64,000 bases of DNA from DATFDN01 sp963756545 (GCA_963756545.1 CAVWNY010000002.1:496001-560000), one strand, 5' to 3'; positions 34,273 to 42,888 are shown, counted from the first letter of the stretch. The notes: generated by a model not told the origin, from the letters alone. Program-made: numbers and translations.

Positions 34273-35340
34273 ATGCCGAACGCCCCCGCCCGCCCCGATC
34301 GCTCGCTGCCGCCCGTGCGGGTGAACCTCTATTCGGACACCCAGACGAAGCCCTCGGCCGCGATGAGGGCGGCCATGATGGCGGCCGAGGTGGGCGACGA
34401 GCAGCACGGCGACGACCCGACCGTCGATGCGCTGTGCGAGCGCATGGCGGCGCTGCTGGGCAAGGAGGCGGCGATGTTCCTGCCGTCGGGCACGATGTGC
34501 AACCAGATCTCCATCCTGACCCACTGCCGTCCGGGCGATGAGATCATCGCGCACGAGAGCGCGCACATCATCATGGCCGAGGGCGGCGGACCGGGCGCGC
34601 TCGCCGGCGCCTCCGTGCTGGGCATCAAGGGCGCGCGCGGCCAGTTCGAGGCGGACGCGCTGCGCGGCGCCATCCGCGAGCGCCGCCGCAATTCGCCGCC
34701 GCAGACTCTGGTGGAGGTGGAGCAGACGGCGAACTGGGGCGGCGGCTCGGTCTGGTCATTGGAACAACTGAACGCCGTGCTCGACCTCGCCCATGAGCAG
34801 GGCATGGCGACGCACATGGACGGCGCGCGGCTGATGAATGCCGTCGTGGCCTCGGGCGTGCCGGCGCGCGAGATGGCGGCGGGCTGCGATTCCGTCTGGC
34901 TCGACTTCACCAAGGGACTCGGCGCACCGCTCGGCGCGGTGCTGTGCGGCTCGGCCCCTTTCATCGACGCCGCCTGGCGCTGGAAGCAGCGGCTCGGCGG
35001 GTCGCTTCGCCAAGCCGGCATCTGCGCCGCCGCGTGTCTGTATGCGCTGGACCACCACATCGACCGGCTGGCCGACGACCACGCCAACGCCCGCGCCCTC
35101 GCCCGAGGCTTGGCGCAGATACCGGGCGTGTCGGTGGAGGAGCCGGAAACGAACCTGGTGTTCTTCGACGTGCGCGAGACCGGGCTGACGGCGGAGGCGC
35201 TGGACTCCCGCGCGCGGCAGGCCGGAGTGATGATCTCCGTCATGGGTGCCACACGCGCGCGCGCCTGCACCCATCTGGACGTGGACCGGGCCGGGATCGA
35301 GACCGCCATCGAGGTGATCCGCAGCGTCGCGGCGGGCTGA
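34273..35340 (+). CDS. ltaE: Low-specificity L-threonine aldolase
   Basis: A PLP enzyme cleaving L-threonine or L-allo-threonine to glycine and acetaldehyde. The 355-residue product begins with VNLYSDTQTKPSAAM and has GDDPTVDALCERMAALLGKEAAMFLPSGTMCN (seen in pieces), the substrate His region AHESAHI, HMDGARLMNA with the PLP-binding Asp, and the Schiff-base Lys in WLDFTKGLGAPLG. GGAG upstream of ATG 34273 supports the start. Substrate breadth is inferred. Confidence 0.92.
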   Translation: MPNAPARPDRSLPPVRVNLYSDTQTKPSAAMRAAMMAAEVGDEQHGDDPTVDALCERMAALLGKEAAMFLPSGTMCNQISILTHCRPGDEIIAHESAHIIMAEGGGPGALAGASVLGIKGARGQFEADALRGAIRERRRNSPPQTLVEVEQTANWGGGSVWSLEQLNAVLDLAHEQGMATHMDGARLMNAVVASGVPAREMAAGCDSVWLDFTKGLGAPLGAVLCGSAPFIDAAWRWKQRLGGSLRQAGICAAACLYALDHHIDRLADDHANARALARGLAQIPGVSVEEPETNLVFFDVRETGLTAEALDSRARQAGVMISVMGATRARACTHLDVDRAGIETAIEVIRSVAAG

Positions 35341-35346
35341 ACCTTT

Positions 35347-36240
35347 GTGGCGGGCGCCATCCGCATCGGCATCTCGGGCTGGACCTATCCGCCCTGGCGC
35401 GGCGTATTCTACCCGCGCGGGCTGGCCCAGGCGCGGGAGCTTGAGTTCGCCTCTACGCAATTCCGCGCCATCGAGGTGAACGGCACGTTCTACGGGCTGC
35501 AACGACCGGAGGCGTTCGCGGACTGGGCCGCGCACACGCCGGACGATTTCGTCTTCGCCGTGAAGGCGCCACGCTATATCACGCACATGCTGAAGCTGCG
35601 CGGAGCGGAGACGCCGCTGGCGAATTTCCTCGCCTCGGGGCTGCTGCGGCTCGGCCCCAAGCTCGGCCCGATCCTGTGGCAGTTCCCGGCACGCTTCGCC
35701 TTCGATCCCGACCGGATCGCGCCGTTCCTGGCAATGCTGCCGCACGACACGCGAGCCGCCGCCGCACTGGCGCGACGCCACGACGCGCGGATGGATGGCC
35801 GGGACTGGACCGAGACGGATGCCTCACGCCCCCTGCGCCACGCGGTCGAGATTCGCAACGAGAGCTTCCGCACACAGCGCTTCATCGCGCTCCTGCGCGC
35901 GCATCAGGTCGCCCTGGTCTGCGCCGATACGGTCGAATGGCCGCGCCTCATGGATGTGACCGCCGATTTCATCTATTGCCGCCTGCACGGCTCCGAGGAG
36001 CTGTACGCCTCCGGCTACGACCCGCCCGCGTTGGACGCGTGGGCCAGGCGCGTCACCGCCTGGGCGCGCGGGGCGGAGCCGGCGGATGCCGAGCTTGTGT
36101 GTGGTCCGGCCCCTGGATCAGCGCCGGCGGGGCGCGACGTGTTCGTGTTCTTCGACAACGACGCCAAGGTGCGCGCACCCACTGACGCGGCGGCGCTTGA
36201 GGTGTTGGTAAACTCCCTTCCGGCGGCATCCCTGGCATGA
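35347..36240 (+). CDS. DUF72 (YecE-like) protein
   Basis: A 297-residue TIM-barrel-like protein of unknown biochemical function. IRIGISGWTYPPWRGVFYP at the N-terminus, then FRAIEVNGTFYGL, FVFAVKAPRYITH, LGPILWQFPARF, HAVEIRNESF, IYCRLHGSEELY and a final VFVFFDNDAKVRAP are the DUF72 signatures. The start is GTG 35347, six bases after the threonine aldolase stop. It ends where palindromic repeats begin. Confidence 0.9.
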   Translation: MAGAIRIGISGWTYPPWRGVFYPRGLAQARELEFASTQFRAIEVNGTFYGLQRPEAFADWAAHTPDDFVFAVKAPRYITHMLKLRGAETPLANFLASGLLRLGPKLGPILWQFPARFAFDPDRIAPFLAMLPHDTRAAAALARRHDARMDGRDWTETDASRPLRHAVEIRNESFRTQRFIALLRAHQVALVCADTVEWPRLMDVTADFIYCRLHGSEELYASGYDPPALDAWARRVTAWARGAEPADAELVCGPAPGSAPAGRDVFVFFDNDAKVRAPTDAAALEVLVNSLPAASLA

Positions 36241-36293
36241 TCGCCCGTGGTCGGCCCACGGGTCGGGCCGGAGGCCCGCCCGAGGACAGGCTC

Positions 36294-36360
36294 CGGCCGA
36301 CCATCCACGACTGGGGCGCTCCAAAGTCGTGGATGCTCGCATACGCGAGCATGACGGGTG
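36294..36360 (-). repeat. Intergenic palindromic repeat, family A, copy 2 (inverted)
   Basis: The minus-strand reading begins ACCCGTCATGCTCGCG and matches 6680-6746 with only a few substitutions and a 3-4 base gap. The flanking bases 36241-36293 hold further GC-rich palindromes (GGTCGGCC, GGGCCGGAGGCCC). The whole gap 36241-36543 has no gene. Confidence 0.85.
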
Positions 36361-36395
36361 GGGAGCGGTGTTTGGCAGAGACTTCAAGTTTTCAC

Positions 36396-36480
36396 CGTCA
36401 TGCCCGGCGCAGGCCGGGCACCCACGTCTTTACTTGCGGCCCGAGAAAGACGTGAGTGGCCGGCCAAGCCCGGCCATGAT
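36396..36480 (+). repeat. Intergenic palindromic repeat, family B, copy 2
   Basis: CGTCATGCCCGGCGCAGGCCGGGCACCCACGTCTT followed by AAGACGTGAGTGGCCGGCC and GGCCATGAT (given in pieces) repeats the 22629-22710 element in the same orientation. The gap to 36543 beyond it shows nothing else. Confidence 0.83.
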
Positions 36481-36543
36481 CCTAAGTGCCCTTCCCTAAG
36501 CGTCCGCCTTCCACCCCCGAACATGCAAACCCACCCGACCCGG

Positions 36544-36804
36544 TTACCGCCGAGTGTCGTCCTCATTGTTGTCCTGGGTGGCGTTGTTCCAGCCGGACTC
36601 GGCGCCCTGCTTCGTGGCCTGCCAGCCGTGCTTGAGCCCGTGCCACGTGTCGCGCGCTGCGTCGCCGAGATTGTCGCCGGCGTTGCCGAAGGCTTGGCTC
36701 GCCTGATGGCGCTGTTCCTGGGTCGCCGGGCCTGGGGATTGGGTCTGGGCGATCGCCGGGCCAGCCATGAGCGCGACGGCGGCGAGCACGAGAAGATGAC
36801 GCAT
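36544..36804 (-). CDS. Small secreted protein of unknown function
   Basis: An 86-residue product with a clear signal peptide (MRHLLVLAAVALMAGPAIAQ). The mature chain is about 66 residues and Gln/Asn/Asp-rich, with the pattern AFGNAGDNLGDAARDTWHGLKHGWQATKQGAESGWNNA seen across it (amphipathic helix likely). ATG 36804 gives the best signal peptide; ATG 36828 would add eight residues. It is probably periplasmic. No family is recognised with certainty. Confidence 0.7.
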   Translation of the reverse strand: MRHLLVLAAVALMAGPAIAQTQSPGPATQEQRHQASQAFGNAGDNLGDAARDTWHGLKHGWQATKQGAESGWNNATQDNNEDDTRR

Positions 36805-36855
36805 TGAATGATCCCTACGATGGAGCATCCAACATCGGAATGCCTCAAGAGGTCG

Positions 36856-36906
36856 TCAACCGATCCGCCGCTCGGTGCGCGGGTCAAACAGGCAGAGCCT
36901 GCGCGT
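36856..36906 (-). pseudogene. Possible 3' relic of a sugar-ABC-transporter ATPase gene
   Basis: Read on the minus strand this segment gives TRRLCLFDPRTERRIG followed by a stop. Such an ending (LFDP-x-T-x-x-R-I) is typical of the C-terminus of UgpC/MsmK-type ATPases. Upstream the frame merges into the neighbouring flavoprotein gene in a different frame, so no intact gene exists. The match is short and could be chance. Confidence 0.3.
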
Positions 36907-36923
36907 GCCCAGCGACCCCCTGC

Positions 36924-38306
36924 TCAATTCAGGAATATCTTGCCCGGATTCATGATTCCGCGCGGATCGAGCGCCTGCTTGACGCTGTGCATGACCGCCA
37001 GGGCCTCGGCGCCGTGTTCCTGCTCCAGGAACTCGCGCTTGCCGATGCCGACGCCGTGCTCGCCGCTGCACGAGCCGCCGAGCGCGAGCGCCCGGCCGAC
37101 GATCTTGCGGTCAAGCTCCCAGGCGCGGGCCAGGGCGTCGGGTTCGGGTGGGACCAGGATCACGGTGTGGAAGTTGCCGTCGCCCACGTGCCCGACCACC
37201 GCCCCGGTCAGGCCCGAGGCAAGAATGTCGGCCTTGGTGCCGAGGATCGCCTCGTCCAGCCGCGAGATCGGCACGATGGAGTCCGTGGTGAGACCCTGGT
37301 GGCCCGGCTTGAGCGCGAGCGCCGCCCAGAGCGAGTCGTGACGGGCCTGCCACAGCTTGGCGCGCTCGGCGGGGTCGATCGCCCAGCGGAATCCGCTGGC
37401 GCCGTACTCGCAGGCGATCTCCTCGGCCTGGCGCGCCTGCTCGGCGACGCTGGCCTCCGTGCCGTGGAACTCGAAGAACAGGCTGGGGAGTGCTTCGAGC
37501 CCCTTGAGCTTCGAGTAGGCGATGGTGGCGCCCATCAGGACGTCGTCCAGCAGCTCCATCCGCGCCACCGGGATGCCCGACTGCAGGACGGCGATCGCGG
37601 TCTCCGCCGCGCCGCGCAGTTCGGGGAACTGGCAGGCGGCCGAGGACACCGCCTCGGGGATGCCGTGCAGGCGGAGCTGGATCTCGGTGATGACGCCGAG
37701 CGTGCCCTCCGAGCCGATGAACAGCCGGGTCAGGTCGTAGCCGGTGGAGGATTTGCGAACCCTCCCGCCGGTGCGGATCACCCGCCCGTCGGCCAGCACG
37801 ACCGTCAGGCCCAGCACGTTCTCGCGGATCGTGCCGTAGCGCATCGCGTTGGTGCCCGACGCGCGCGTCGCGCACATGCCGCCCAACGTACAGAGCGCGG
37901 TGCCGGGATCGACCGGGAAGAACAGGCCCTGGTCGCGCAGGTGCTCGTTCAGCAGCGGGCGCGTCACCCCGGCCTCGATCCGGCAGTCCATGTCGGCCGC
38001 GTTCGTCTCCAGGATAGCCGTCATCGGCGACAGGTCGAGCGTGATGCCGCCGCGCACCGGCGTGACGTGGCCTTCAAGCGAAGTGCCCGCGCCCCAGGCT
38101 ATCACGGGAACGCGGTGCCGATGACAGAGCGCGAGCAGCCGGGATGCCTCCTCGGTGGTCTCGATGAAGGCGACGGCGTCCGGCAGCACCGGCGTCTGGG
38201 TGTCCTGCCCGTGCGAATGGTGCTCGCGAAGCGCGGCGTTGGCGGTGATCCGCTCGCCCAGAAAGACGCGGGCGGCGTCGATCACCGGATCGACCTCTGG
38301 TGGCAT
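36924..38306 (-). CDS. FAD-linked D-lactate dehydrogenase-type oxidase
   Basis: A 460-residue VAO-fold flavoprotein resembling cytochrome-linked D-lactate dehydrogenase. PVIAWGAGTSLEGHV is the FAD pyrophosphate loop, and FPVDPGTALCTLGGMCATRASGTNA and LFIGSEGTLGVITEIQL are family motifs (in pieces). GHVGDGNFHTVILV holds the metal-binding His, CSGEHGVGIGKREFL the active-site His, and DPRGIMNPGKIF ends the protein. ATG 38306 is chosen; 28 upstream in-frame residues are atypical. It differs from the protein at 10740-12167, so the window has two such oxidases. Confidence 0.9.
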   Translation of the reverse strand: MPPEVDPVIDAARVFLGERITANAALREHHSHGQDTQTPVLPDAVAFIETTEEASRLLALCHRHRVPVIAWGAGTSLEGHVTPVRGGITLDLSPMTAILETNAADMDCRIEAGVTRPLLNEHLRDQGLFFPVDPGTALCTLGGMCATRASGTNAMRYGTIRENVLGLTVVLADGRVIRTGGRVRKSSTGYDLTRLFIGSEGTLGVITEIQLRLHGIPEAVSSAACQFPELRGAAETAIAVLQSGIPVARMELLDDVLMGATIAYSKLKGLEALPSLFFEFHGTEASVAEQARQAEEIACEYGASGFRWAIDPAERAKLWQARHDSLWAALALKPGHQGLTTDSIVPISRLDEAILGTKADILASGLTGAVVGHVGDGNFHTVILVPPEPDALARAWELDRKIVGRALALGGSCSGEHGVGIGKREFLEQEHGAEALAVMHSVKQALDPRGIMNPGKIFLN

Positions 38307-38394
38307 CGGCCTGTCCTTGCGGTGCGGCCGGACTATCGGGCGAGGCGTCCGCGCTGTGAAGCCCCGCGGACTTGCCCCGCCCGGGATCAAGCGC

Positions 38395-40020
38395 TCAGAC
38401 GGTCACGCCCGGGGTATGCAGGAACTCGACGCGCGTCCCGTCGGTCAAGGTGAGAAACGTCGAGCCGCCGCTGACCGTGTGGGTCTTCACCGCGCTGCCG
38501 GTGAAGCCCTGAAAGGCGATGGTGTCGTGCTTCGGGTCGAAGCCAATGATGATGTCAGTGCCGCCGCCCTGCCCGTTCGCGAACACCAGGCGCTCCGCGC
38601 CGGTTCCGCCGAACAGATCGGTCACGCCCGACCCGAAGGTGATCGTGGCGGCGCCCGATCCTCCCGAGAGATAGGCGTTCCCCGACCCCCCGGTGTAGTC
38701 CAGCGCGCCGCCAATTCCGGTGTACTCGAACCGGCCGGCGCCTCCGGTCACGCTGCTCGTGCTGCCGGACATGGCGGTGAGCTGAACCTGACCGGCCGAG
38801 GCGTGGATGGTGTCGTGCCCGATCGCCATCACGCTGACGGCGCTGGCGCCGGTGGTGATGAGGTCAGTCCCGGCACTCGTGACCCGCCCCGAATTGCGCA
38901 TGTCGATCGTGTCGATCGCACCGGCCGCCGTGGTGACGCCGGTGCCGCTGCCCGTGGCGACGAGGCTTACTCCGCCCGTTCCGGTATAGATGGTGTCCTG
39001 GGTGCCGGTCACGAGCACCGAAGCCGAGTCCGTGTGGACGAAGCCATTGTTCTGGCTTACCGTGATGGCGGCGACCACCGACCCGGGGGCGCCGATAGCC
39101 GGCTCGACCGTGAGCGAGGTGTTGTTGCTGACGATCGCCGGCCCGGCGGCAAGCTGTCCGGCGGTAAGCCCGTAATACTGATTGCCGCTGACCGCGGCGA
39201 CCACGCTGCTCGCGTTGCGCACCGCGGTCGGCGTGTGGCTGTGCAGATCGTTGAGGATCGTGTTGCCCACCACCGTCAGTGTTGAACCGGCCGGTACTGC
39301 GCCTTCTTCGCCGTAAGAAATGATGACCGGGTTCCGCGAGGCCGGACCCTGCTGGATCGTGTTGCCCTGGATCAGCGCGTGGCCGCCGTTCGGCAGGTCG
39401 ATCTCATAGCTCGCGGTGCCCGTCGCGCCGTCGCTGATCGTGCTGTTGACGATCGTGGTGTTGAGGGCGCGGCTCTTGATGTCGTGGCCGGCGAGCGCGC
39501 CGGTCGAGACGCTGTCCTCAAAGGTGAACTGCTGGATGTGGTTGACGTAGATGTTGTGGCTGTAGCCGTCGCCCGCGCCGTTGGCCGCGAAGGTCGAGGC
39601 ATTGACGATGATGGTGCCGGTGTTGGCCACGGCGGGCGTGGCCAGCAGCCCGTCCTGGTTCCCCTGCACGACGTCGTCGTACAGGGTGAGATTCCCGCTC
39701 TGGTAGCGGATGCCCGCGCCGTTGTTGCCCGCCGCCGCCGAGATCGTCGCGCCGGAGAGCACGAAGCCGTCGATTGCGACATTCGGGGCGTGGCCGCCGT
39801 CACCCACCGTGAGAATGCCCTTCAGGTTGCTGGGCGGCACCGTGGCTTCGATCGTGGCCATCCCCCCCACGGCCTGCAGCGTGATGCTGTCGTTGATCTG
39901 CACGAAATCGTTCTTGTACGTGCCGGCTTGGACCTGGATCACGTCGTCGTCGTGCGAGGCCGCCACCGCCTGGGCGATCGTCGTGTATTGCAGACCTGAT
40001 CCGACGGTCAACGTTGCCAT
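38395..40020 (-). CDS. Beta-helix repeat surface protein with RTX/serralysin-like C-terminus
   Basis: A 541-residue protein without a signal peptide. The N-terminal third is a right-handed parallel beta-helix (LTVGSGLQYTTIAQAVAASHDDDVIQVQAGTY in pieces; then repeated N-x-I/S-x-F turns such as NASTFAANGAGDGYSHNIYV). The C-terminal part has Gly/Asp-rich repeats (GGSGNAYLSGGSGAATITFGSG, FGGTGAERLVFANGQGGG in parts) and ends IIIGFDPKHDTIAFQGF, the pattern of type I secreted proteins. AGGAGAG at 40027-40033 precedes ATG 40020. It is likely exported by a type I system, which is not in the window; adhesin or polysaccharide-binding roles are guesses. Confidence 0.72.
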   Translation of the reverse strand: MATLTVGSGLQYTTIAQAVAASHDDDVIQVQAGTYKNDFVQINDSITLQAVGGMATIEATVPPSNLKGILTVGDGGHAPNVAIDGFVLSGATISAAAGNNGAGIRYQSGNLTLYDDVVQGNQDGLLATPAVANTGTIIVNASTFAANGAGDGYSHNIYVNHIQQFTFEDSVSTGALAGHDIKSRALNTTIVNSTISDGATGTASYEIDLPNGGHALIQGNTIQQGPASRNPVIISYGEEGAVPAGSTLTVVGNTILNDLHSHTPTAVRNASSVVAAVSGNQYYGLTAGQLAAGPAIVSNNTSLTVEPAIGAPGSVVAAITVSQNNGFVHTDSASVLVTGTQDTIYTGTGGVSLVATGSGTGVTTAAGAIDTIDMRNSGRVTSAGTDLITTGASAVSVMAIGHDTIHASAGQVQLTAMSGSTSSVTGGAGRFEYTGIGGALDYTGGSGNAYLSGGSGAATITFGSGVTDLFGGTGAERLVFANGQGGGTDIIIGFDPKHDTIAFQGFTGSAVKTHTVSGGSTFLTLTDGTRVEFLHTPGVTV

Positions 40021-40036
40021 GGCCCGCTCTCCTAAG

Positions 40037-40057
40037 TTGCGTATCCGCAACGTTGCG
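40037..40057. promoter_or_regulatory. Palindromic operator-like site in the leader of the beta-helix gene
   Basis: CGCAACGTTGCG (40046-40057) is a perfect 12-base palindrome. A further TTGCG at 40037-40041 repeats its half-site, 13 bases from the next one. It lies 17-37 bases upstream of the start codon. Beyond it, 40060-40140 is unusually AT-rich for this window, including an eight-T run, as expected for a promoter region. The regulator is unknown. Confidence 0.45.
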
Positions 40058-40233
40058 TAACAGAGATTGAGCGCATTTAAAAACCCATGTAAGCAAAAAC
40101 ATTCCCTATTACCGTTTTTTTTGATGTCTTAACGGATTATGACCACCGATGCCGTCCCACCCGGCCCCTCGCGTTGACGCCCCTAGCCACCGCCCGTAAC
40201 TTCGGCCCTCACTGATATGAGGGGGATGCGCCG

Positions 40234-41013
40234 ATGGCGAACCGGATCAAGCAGCGGCTGAAGGAGGGCAAGGCGGTCGTCAACGGCTGGCTTGCGATCC
40301 CGTCGGGCTTCTCAGCCGAGGTCATGGCACAGTGCGGCTGGGATAGCATCACCGTCGACATGCAGCACGGCGTTCAGGATTATCAGTCCATGGTCCAGTG
40401 CTTCCAGGCCATGCAGACGCATCCCGTCACACCGCTGGTGCGCGTGCCCTGGAACGAGCCTGGCATCGTCGGCAAGGTGCTGGACGGCGGCGCCTGGGGC
40501 GTGATCTGTCCGATGGTGAACACCAAGGCGGAGGCGCAGCGCCTGGTCGAGTACAGCCTCTATCCGCCGGCCGGCAAGCGCAGCAACGGCCCGATTCGCG
40601 CCGCCATGTATGGCGAGGCCAGCAACTACCAGACCATCGCCAACGACGAGGTCATGGTCATCCCGATGATCGAGACGCAGGACGCGATCGACAACATTGA
40701 GGCGATCCTCGACGTGCCGGGGATCAGCGGCATCTATGTCGGACCGTCCGACCTCGGCTTCTCGCTCGGCATGGTTCCGACCCTGGACCGCGAGGAACCG
40801 AAGATCCTGGGCATCTACGAGATGCTGATCCGCGAGACCAAGAAGCGCGGCCTGTTCGCCGGTCTGCACAACGGCACGCCGGCCTACGCGGCGCGGATGA
40901 TCGACATGGGCTTCCGGTTCGTCACCATCGCCAACGACAGCGGGCTGATGGCCCGCGCCGCCCGCGAGGCGGTCACGGCGACGCGCAAGGGGGCCGGGCC
41001 TGTCGCGGGCTGA
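40234..41013 (+). CDS. HpcH/HpaI-family class II aldolase
   Basis: A metal-dependent pyruvate aldolase of 259 residues. Key residues are visible: His45 in VDMQHGVQDY, Arg70 in PLVRVPW, and metal ligands Glu147 in PMIETQD and Asp173 in VGPSDLG. The family includes 4-hydroxy-2-oxoheptanedioate, 2-keto-3-deoxy-L-rhamnonate and 5-keto-4-deoxy-glucarate aldolases. The next gene is a UxaA/GarD-type dehydratase, which favours a sugar-diacid aldolase (GarL-like). That assignment is an inference from neighbourhood. Confidence 0.87.
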   Translation: MANRIKQRLKEGKAVVNGWLAIPSGFSAEVMAQCGWDSITVDMQHGVQDYQSMVQCFQAMQTHPVTPLVRVPWNEPGIVGKVLDGGAWGVICPMVNTKAEAQRLVEYSLYPPAGKRSNGPIRAAMYGEASNYQTIANDEVMVIPMIETQDAIDNIEAILDVPGISGIYVGPSDLGFSLGMVPTLDREEPKILGIYEMLIRETKKRGLFAGLHNGTPAYAARMIDMGFRFVTIANDSGLMARAAREAVTATRKGAGPVAG

Positions 41014-41032
41014 GCTTTCGTGCTGAAACACG

Positions 41033-41060
41033 GGGCCGGGGGAGCGATCCCCCGGCCCTT
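41033..41060 (+). terminator. Strong hairpin between the aldolase and dehydratase genes
   Basis: GGGCCGGGGGA (41033-41043) pairs perfectly with TCCCCCGGCCC (41048-41058) around a GCGA tetraloop and is followed by TTGTTGTT. It begins 19 bases after the aldolase stop and ends 17 bases before the dehydratase start. It may end most aldolase transcripts, or set the ratio of the two products if they share a promoter. Confidence 0.75.
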
Positions 41061-41076
41061 GTTGTTGGAGCCTGCC

Positions 41077-42603
41077 ATGTCCTCCGCCCCGCCCGTGATC
41101 CGCCTGCATCCCGACGACAGCGTGGTGATCGCGCGCGCCACCCTGTTGCCGGGTGCGCCGGTCGCCGAAGGCGTCATGGCGGGCGAGCGCATTCCGGCCG
41201 GCCACAAGGTCGCGGTGCGCCCGATCGCGGCGGGCGAGGCGGTGCGCCGCTACGGCCAGGTCATCGGCTTCGCCACCCAGCCCATCGCGCCGGGCCGGCA
41301 CGTGCATGTCCACAATGCCGGCATGGGCGACTTCGCCAAGGACTACGCCTTTTCCACCGACGCGCGCCCGACCGACTTTACCAACCAGGCGGCCGGCTTC
41401 ATGGGCATCCGCCGCCCCGATGGGCGGATTGCCACGCGCAACTACATCGGCATCCTGACCAGCGTGAATTGCAGCGCCCATGTCGCCGGGCTGATCGCCG
41501 ACGTCTTCCGCCGCAACCCGTTCACAGGCGACGATCCGCTGGCCGAGTTCCCGAACGTCGATGGCGTGGTGGCGCTGACGCACAAGACCGGCTGCGGCAT
41601 GGCCCAGGGCGAGCCGCTGTCGCTGCTGCGCCGCACGCTCGCGGGCTATGCGCGGCACGCCAACTTCTCGCACGTGGTCGCGCTCGGCCTTGGCTGCGAG
41701 GTGAACCAGATCGGCGGATTGATCCAGGAACAGCGCCTCGCCGGCAGGCTCAAGGGCATGGACATCCAAAGCCTGGGCGGCTCTCGCCGGGCCGTCGAGG
41801 CGGGTGTCGCCTTTGTGCGCGAGGTGCTGGCCGAGGCGAACGAGGTCGCACGCGAGCCGGTCCCCGCGAGCGAGCTGTGCATCGCGCTGCAATGCGGCGG
41901 CTCGGACGGCTACTCCGGCGTCTCCGCCAACCCCGCGCTCGGCGCGGCGAGCGATCTCGTGGTGCGCCATGGCGGCACGGTGATCCTGTCCGAGACGCCG
42001 GAAACGTACGGCGCCGAGCATCTGCTCACCCGGCGCGCCGTCTCGCGCGAGGTGGGCGAGAAGCTGGTCGCGCTGATGCGGTGGTGGGAGGACTATACGC
42101 GCCGCGAGGGCGCGGAGATGAACGCCAATCCCTCGCCCGGCAACAAGGCCGGCGGGCTGAGCACGATCCTGGAGAAGTCGCTGGGCGCGATGGCCAAGGC
42201 CGGCAGCACGAACCTCGTGGACGTGGTGCGGTACGCCGAGCCGGTCACCGAAAAGGGCTTCGTGTTCATGGACACGCCCGGCTTCGACCCGGTCGCCGCG
42301 ACCGGCCAGGTCGCCGGGGGCGCCAACATGGTCTGCTTCACCACCGGGCGCGGCAGCGTTTTCGGATGCAAGCCCGCGCCCTCGATCAAGCTCGCCACCA
42401 ACACACCCATGTTCCGCCGGCTGGAGGACGACATGGACGTGAACTGTGGCACCATCCTCGACGGCGAGGAGACGGTGCAGGAATGCGGCTCACGCATCTT
42501 CGATCTGATGCTGCGCGTCGCTTCCGGCGAACGCACCAAGAGCGAGCAGTTCGACTTCGGCGCGGCGGAATTCGCGCCGTGGGTGATCGGGGCGACGATG
42601 TGA
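41077..42603 (+). CDS. UxaA/GarD-family altronate or galactarate dehydratase
   Basis: A 508-residue two-part sugar-acid dehydratase in one chain. The N-terminal SAF domain (about 10-85: IRLHPDDSVVIARATL, AGHKVAVRPI) is followed by the catalytic part with GIRRPDGRIATRNYIGIL, THKTGCGM, LGLGCEVNQI, ALQCGGSDGYSG and ETPETYGAEHLL. Conserved Cys residues in GCGM, GCE and QCGGSD could bind iron. It was started at ATG 41077 (TTGGAG upstream). The length lies between UxaA and GarD of E. coli. The adjacent aldolase suggests galactarate, but altronate cannot be excluded. Confidence 0.88.
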   Translation: MSSAPPVIRLHPDDSVVIARATLLPGAPVAEGVMAGERIPAGHKVAVRPIAAGEAVRRYGQVIGFATQPIAPGRHVHVHNAGMGDFAKDYAFSTDARPTDFTNQAAGFMGIRRPDGRIATRNYIGILTSVNCSAHVAGLIADVFRRNPFTGDDPLAEFPNVDGVVALTHKTGCGMAQGEPLSLLRRTLAGYARHANFSHVVALGLGCEVNQIGGLIQEQRLAGRLKGMDIQSLGGSRRAVEAGVAFVREVLAEANEVAREPVPASELCIALQCGGSDGYSGVSANPALGAASDLVVRHGGTVILSETPETYGAEHLLTRRAVSREVGEKLVALMRWWEDYTRREGAEMNANPSPGNKAGGLSTILEKSLGAMAKAGSTNLVDVVRYAEPVTEKGFVFMDTPGFDPVAATGQVAGGANMVCFTTGRGSVFGCKPAPSIKLATNTPMFRRLEDDMDVNCGTILDGEETVQECGSRIFDLMLRVASGERTKSEQFDFGAAEFAPWVIGATM

Positions 42604-42774
42604 GGGGTGCGCGGCGTCAGATCGGCTAGCGGTTCCACACCGCGCGGCTGTCAGGATGCGGCCGTCCGGAGGCGTTCGGCCCTCCGCGTCATCGGCAGTC
42701 TCGGTGCCGGAGCGAGGAATTTTATAACAGCCCCCACAATCCTCTTGAACGGCCATTCGGCTCTTCCAACTGAT

Positions 42775-42803
42775 TTTGGCACTTGGAGACAGGGAGTGCC
42801 AAA
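42775..42803. promoter_or_regulatory. Perfect inverted repeat upstream of hsp20, CIRCE-like spacing
   Basis: TTTGGCACT (42775-42783) and AGTGCCAAA (42795-42803) are perfect inverse complements with an 11-base spacer. Aligned as nine-base arms with nine bases between, GAGTGCCAA differs from the CIRCE right arm at one base and TTGGCACTT from the left arm at two. It lies 86 bases before the first small heat-shock gene. CTTGAAC at 42744-42750 upstream could be a heat-shock-sigma -35 element. The rest of 42604-42770 holds nothing recognised. Confidence 0.5.
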
Positions 42804-42856
42804 GCGCCAGAATCGGTCGGAATGACGGTTTACCGGCGGCAGAACCGTGCTGTGGG

Positions 42857-42881
42857 TTCCCTGCTTCGAGCTGGAAGGGAG
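42857..42881 (+). promoter_or_regulatory. Candidate RNA thermometer covering the hsp20 ribosome-binding site
   Basis: In the leader, UCCCU (42858-42862) can pair with AGGGA (42876-42880), the Shine-Dalgarno core. An inner GCU-UCG-AGC hairpin (42863-42871) and a four-base bulge lie between. The start codon is at 42889. Heat opening of such a hairpin is the known mode of ROSE-type thermometers in alphaproteobacterial small heat-shock genes. The match here is structural only. Confidence 0.4.
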
Positions 42882-42888
42882 TCGTGCC

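Noticed and set aside
42775..42803. A true CIRCE operator
   Set aside because: Spacing fits, but three bases differ from consensus and hrcA is not nearby; kept only as a CIRCE-like inverted repeat.
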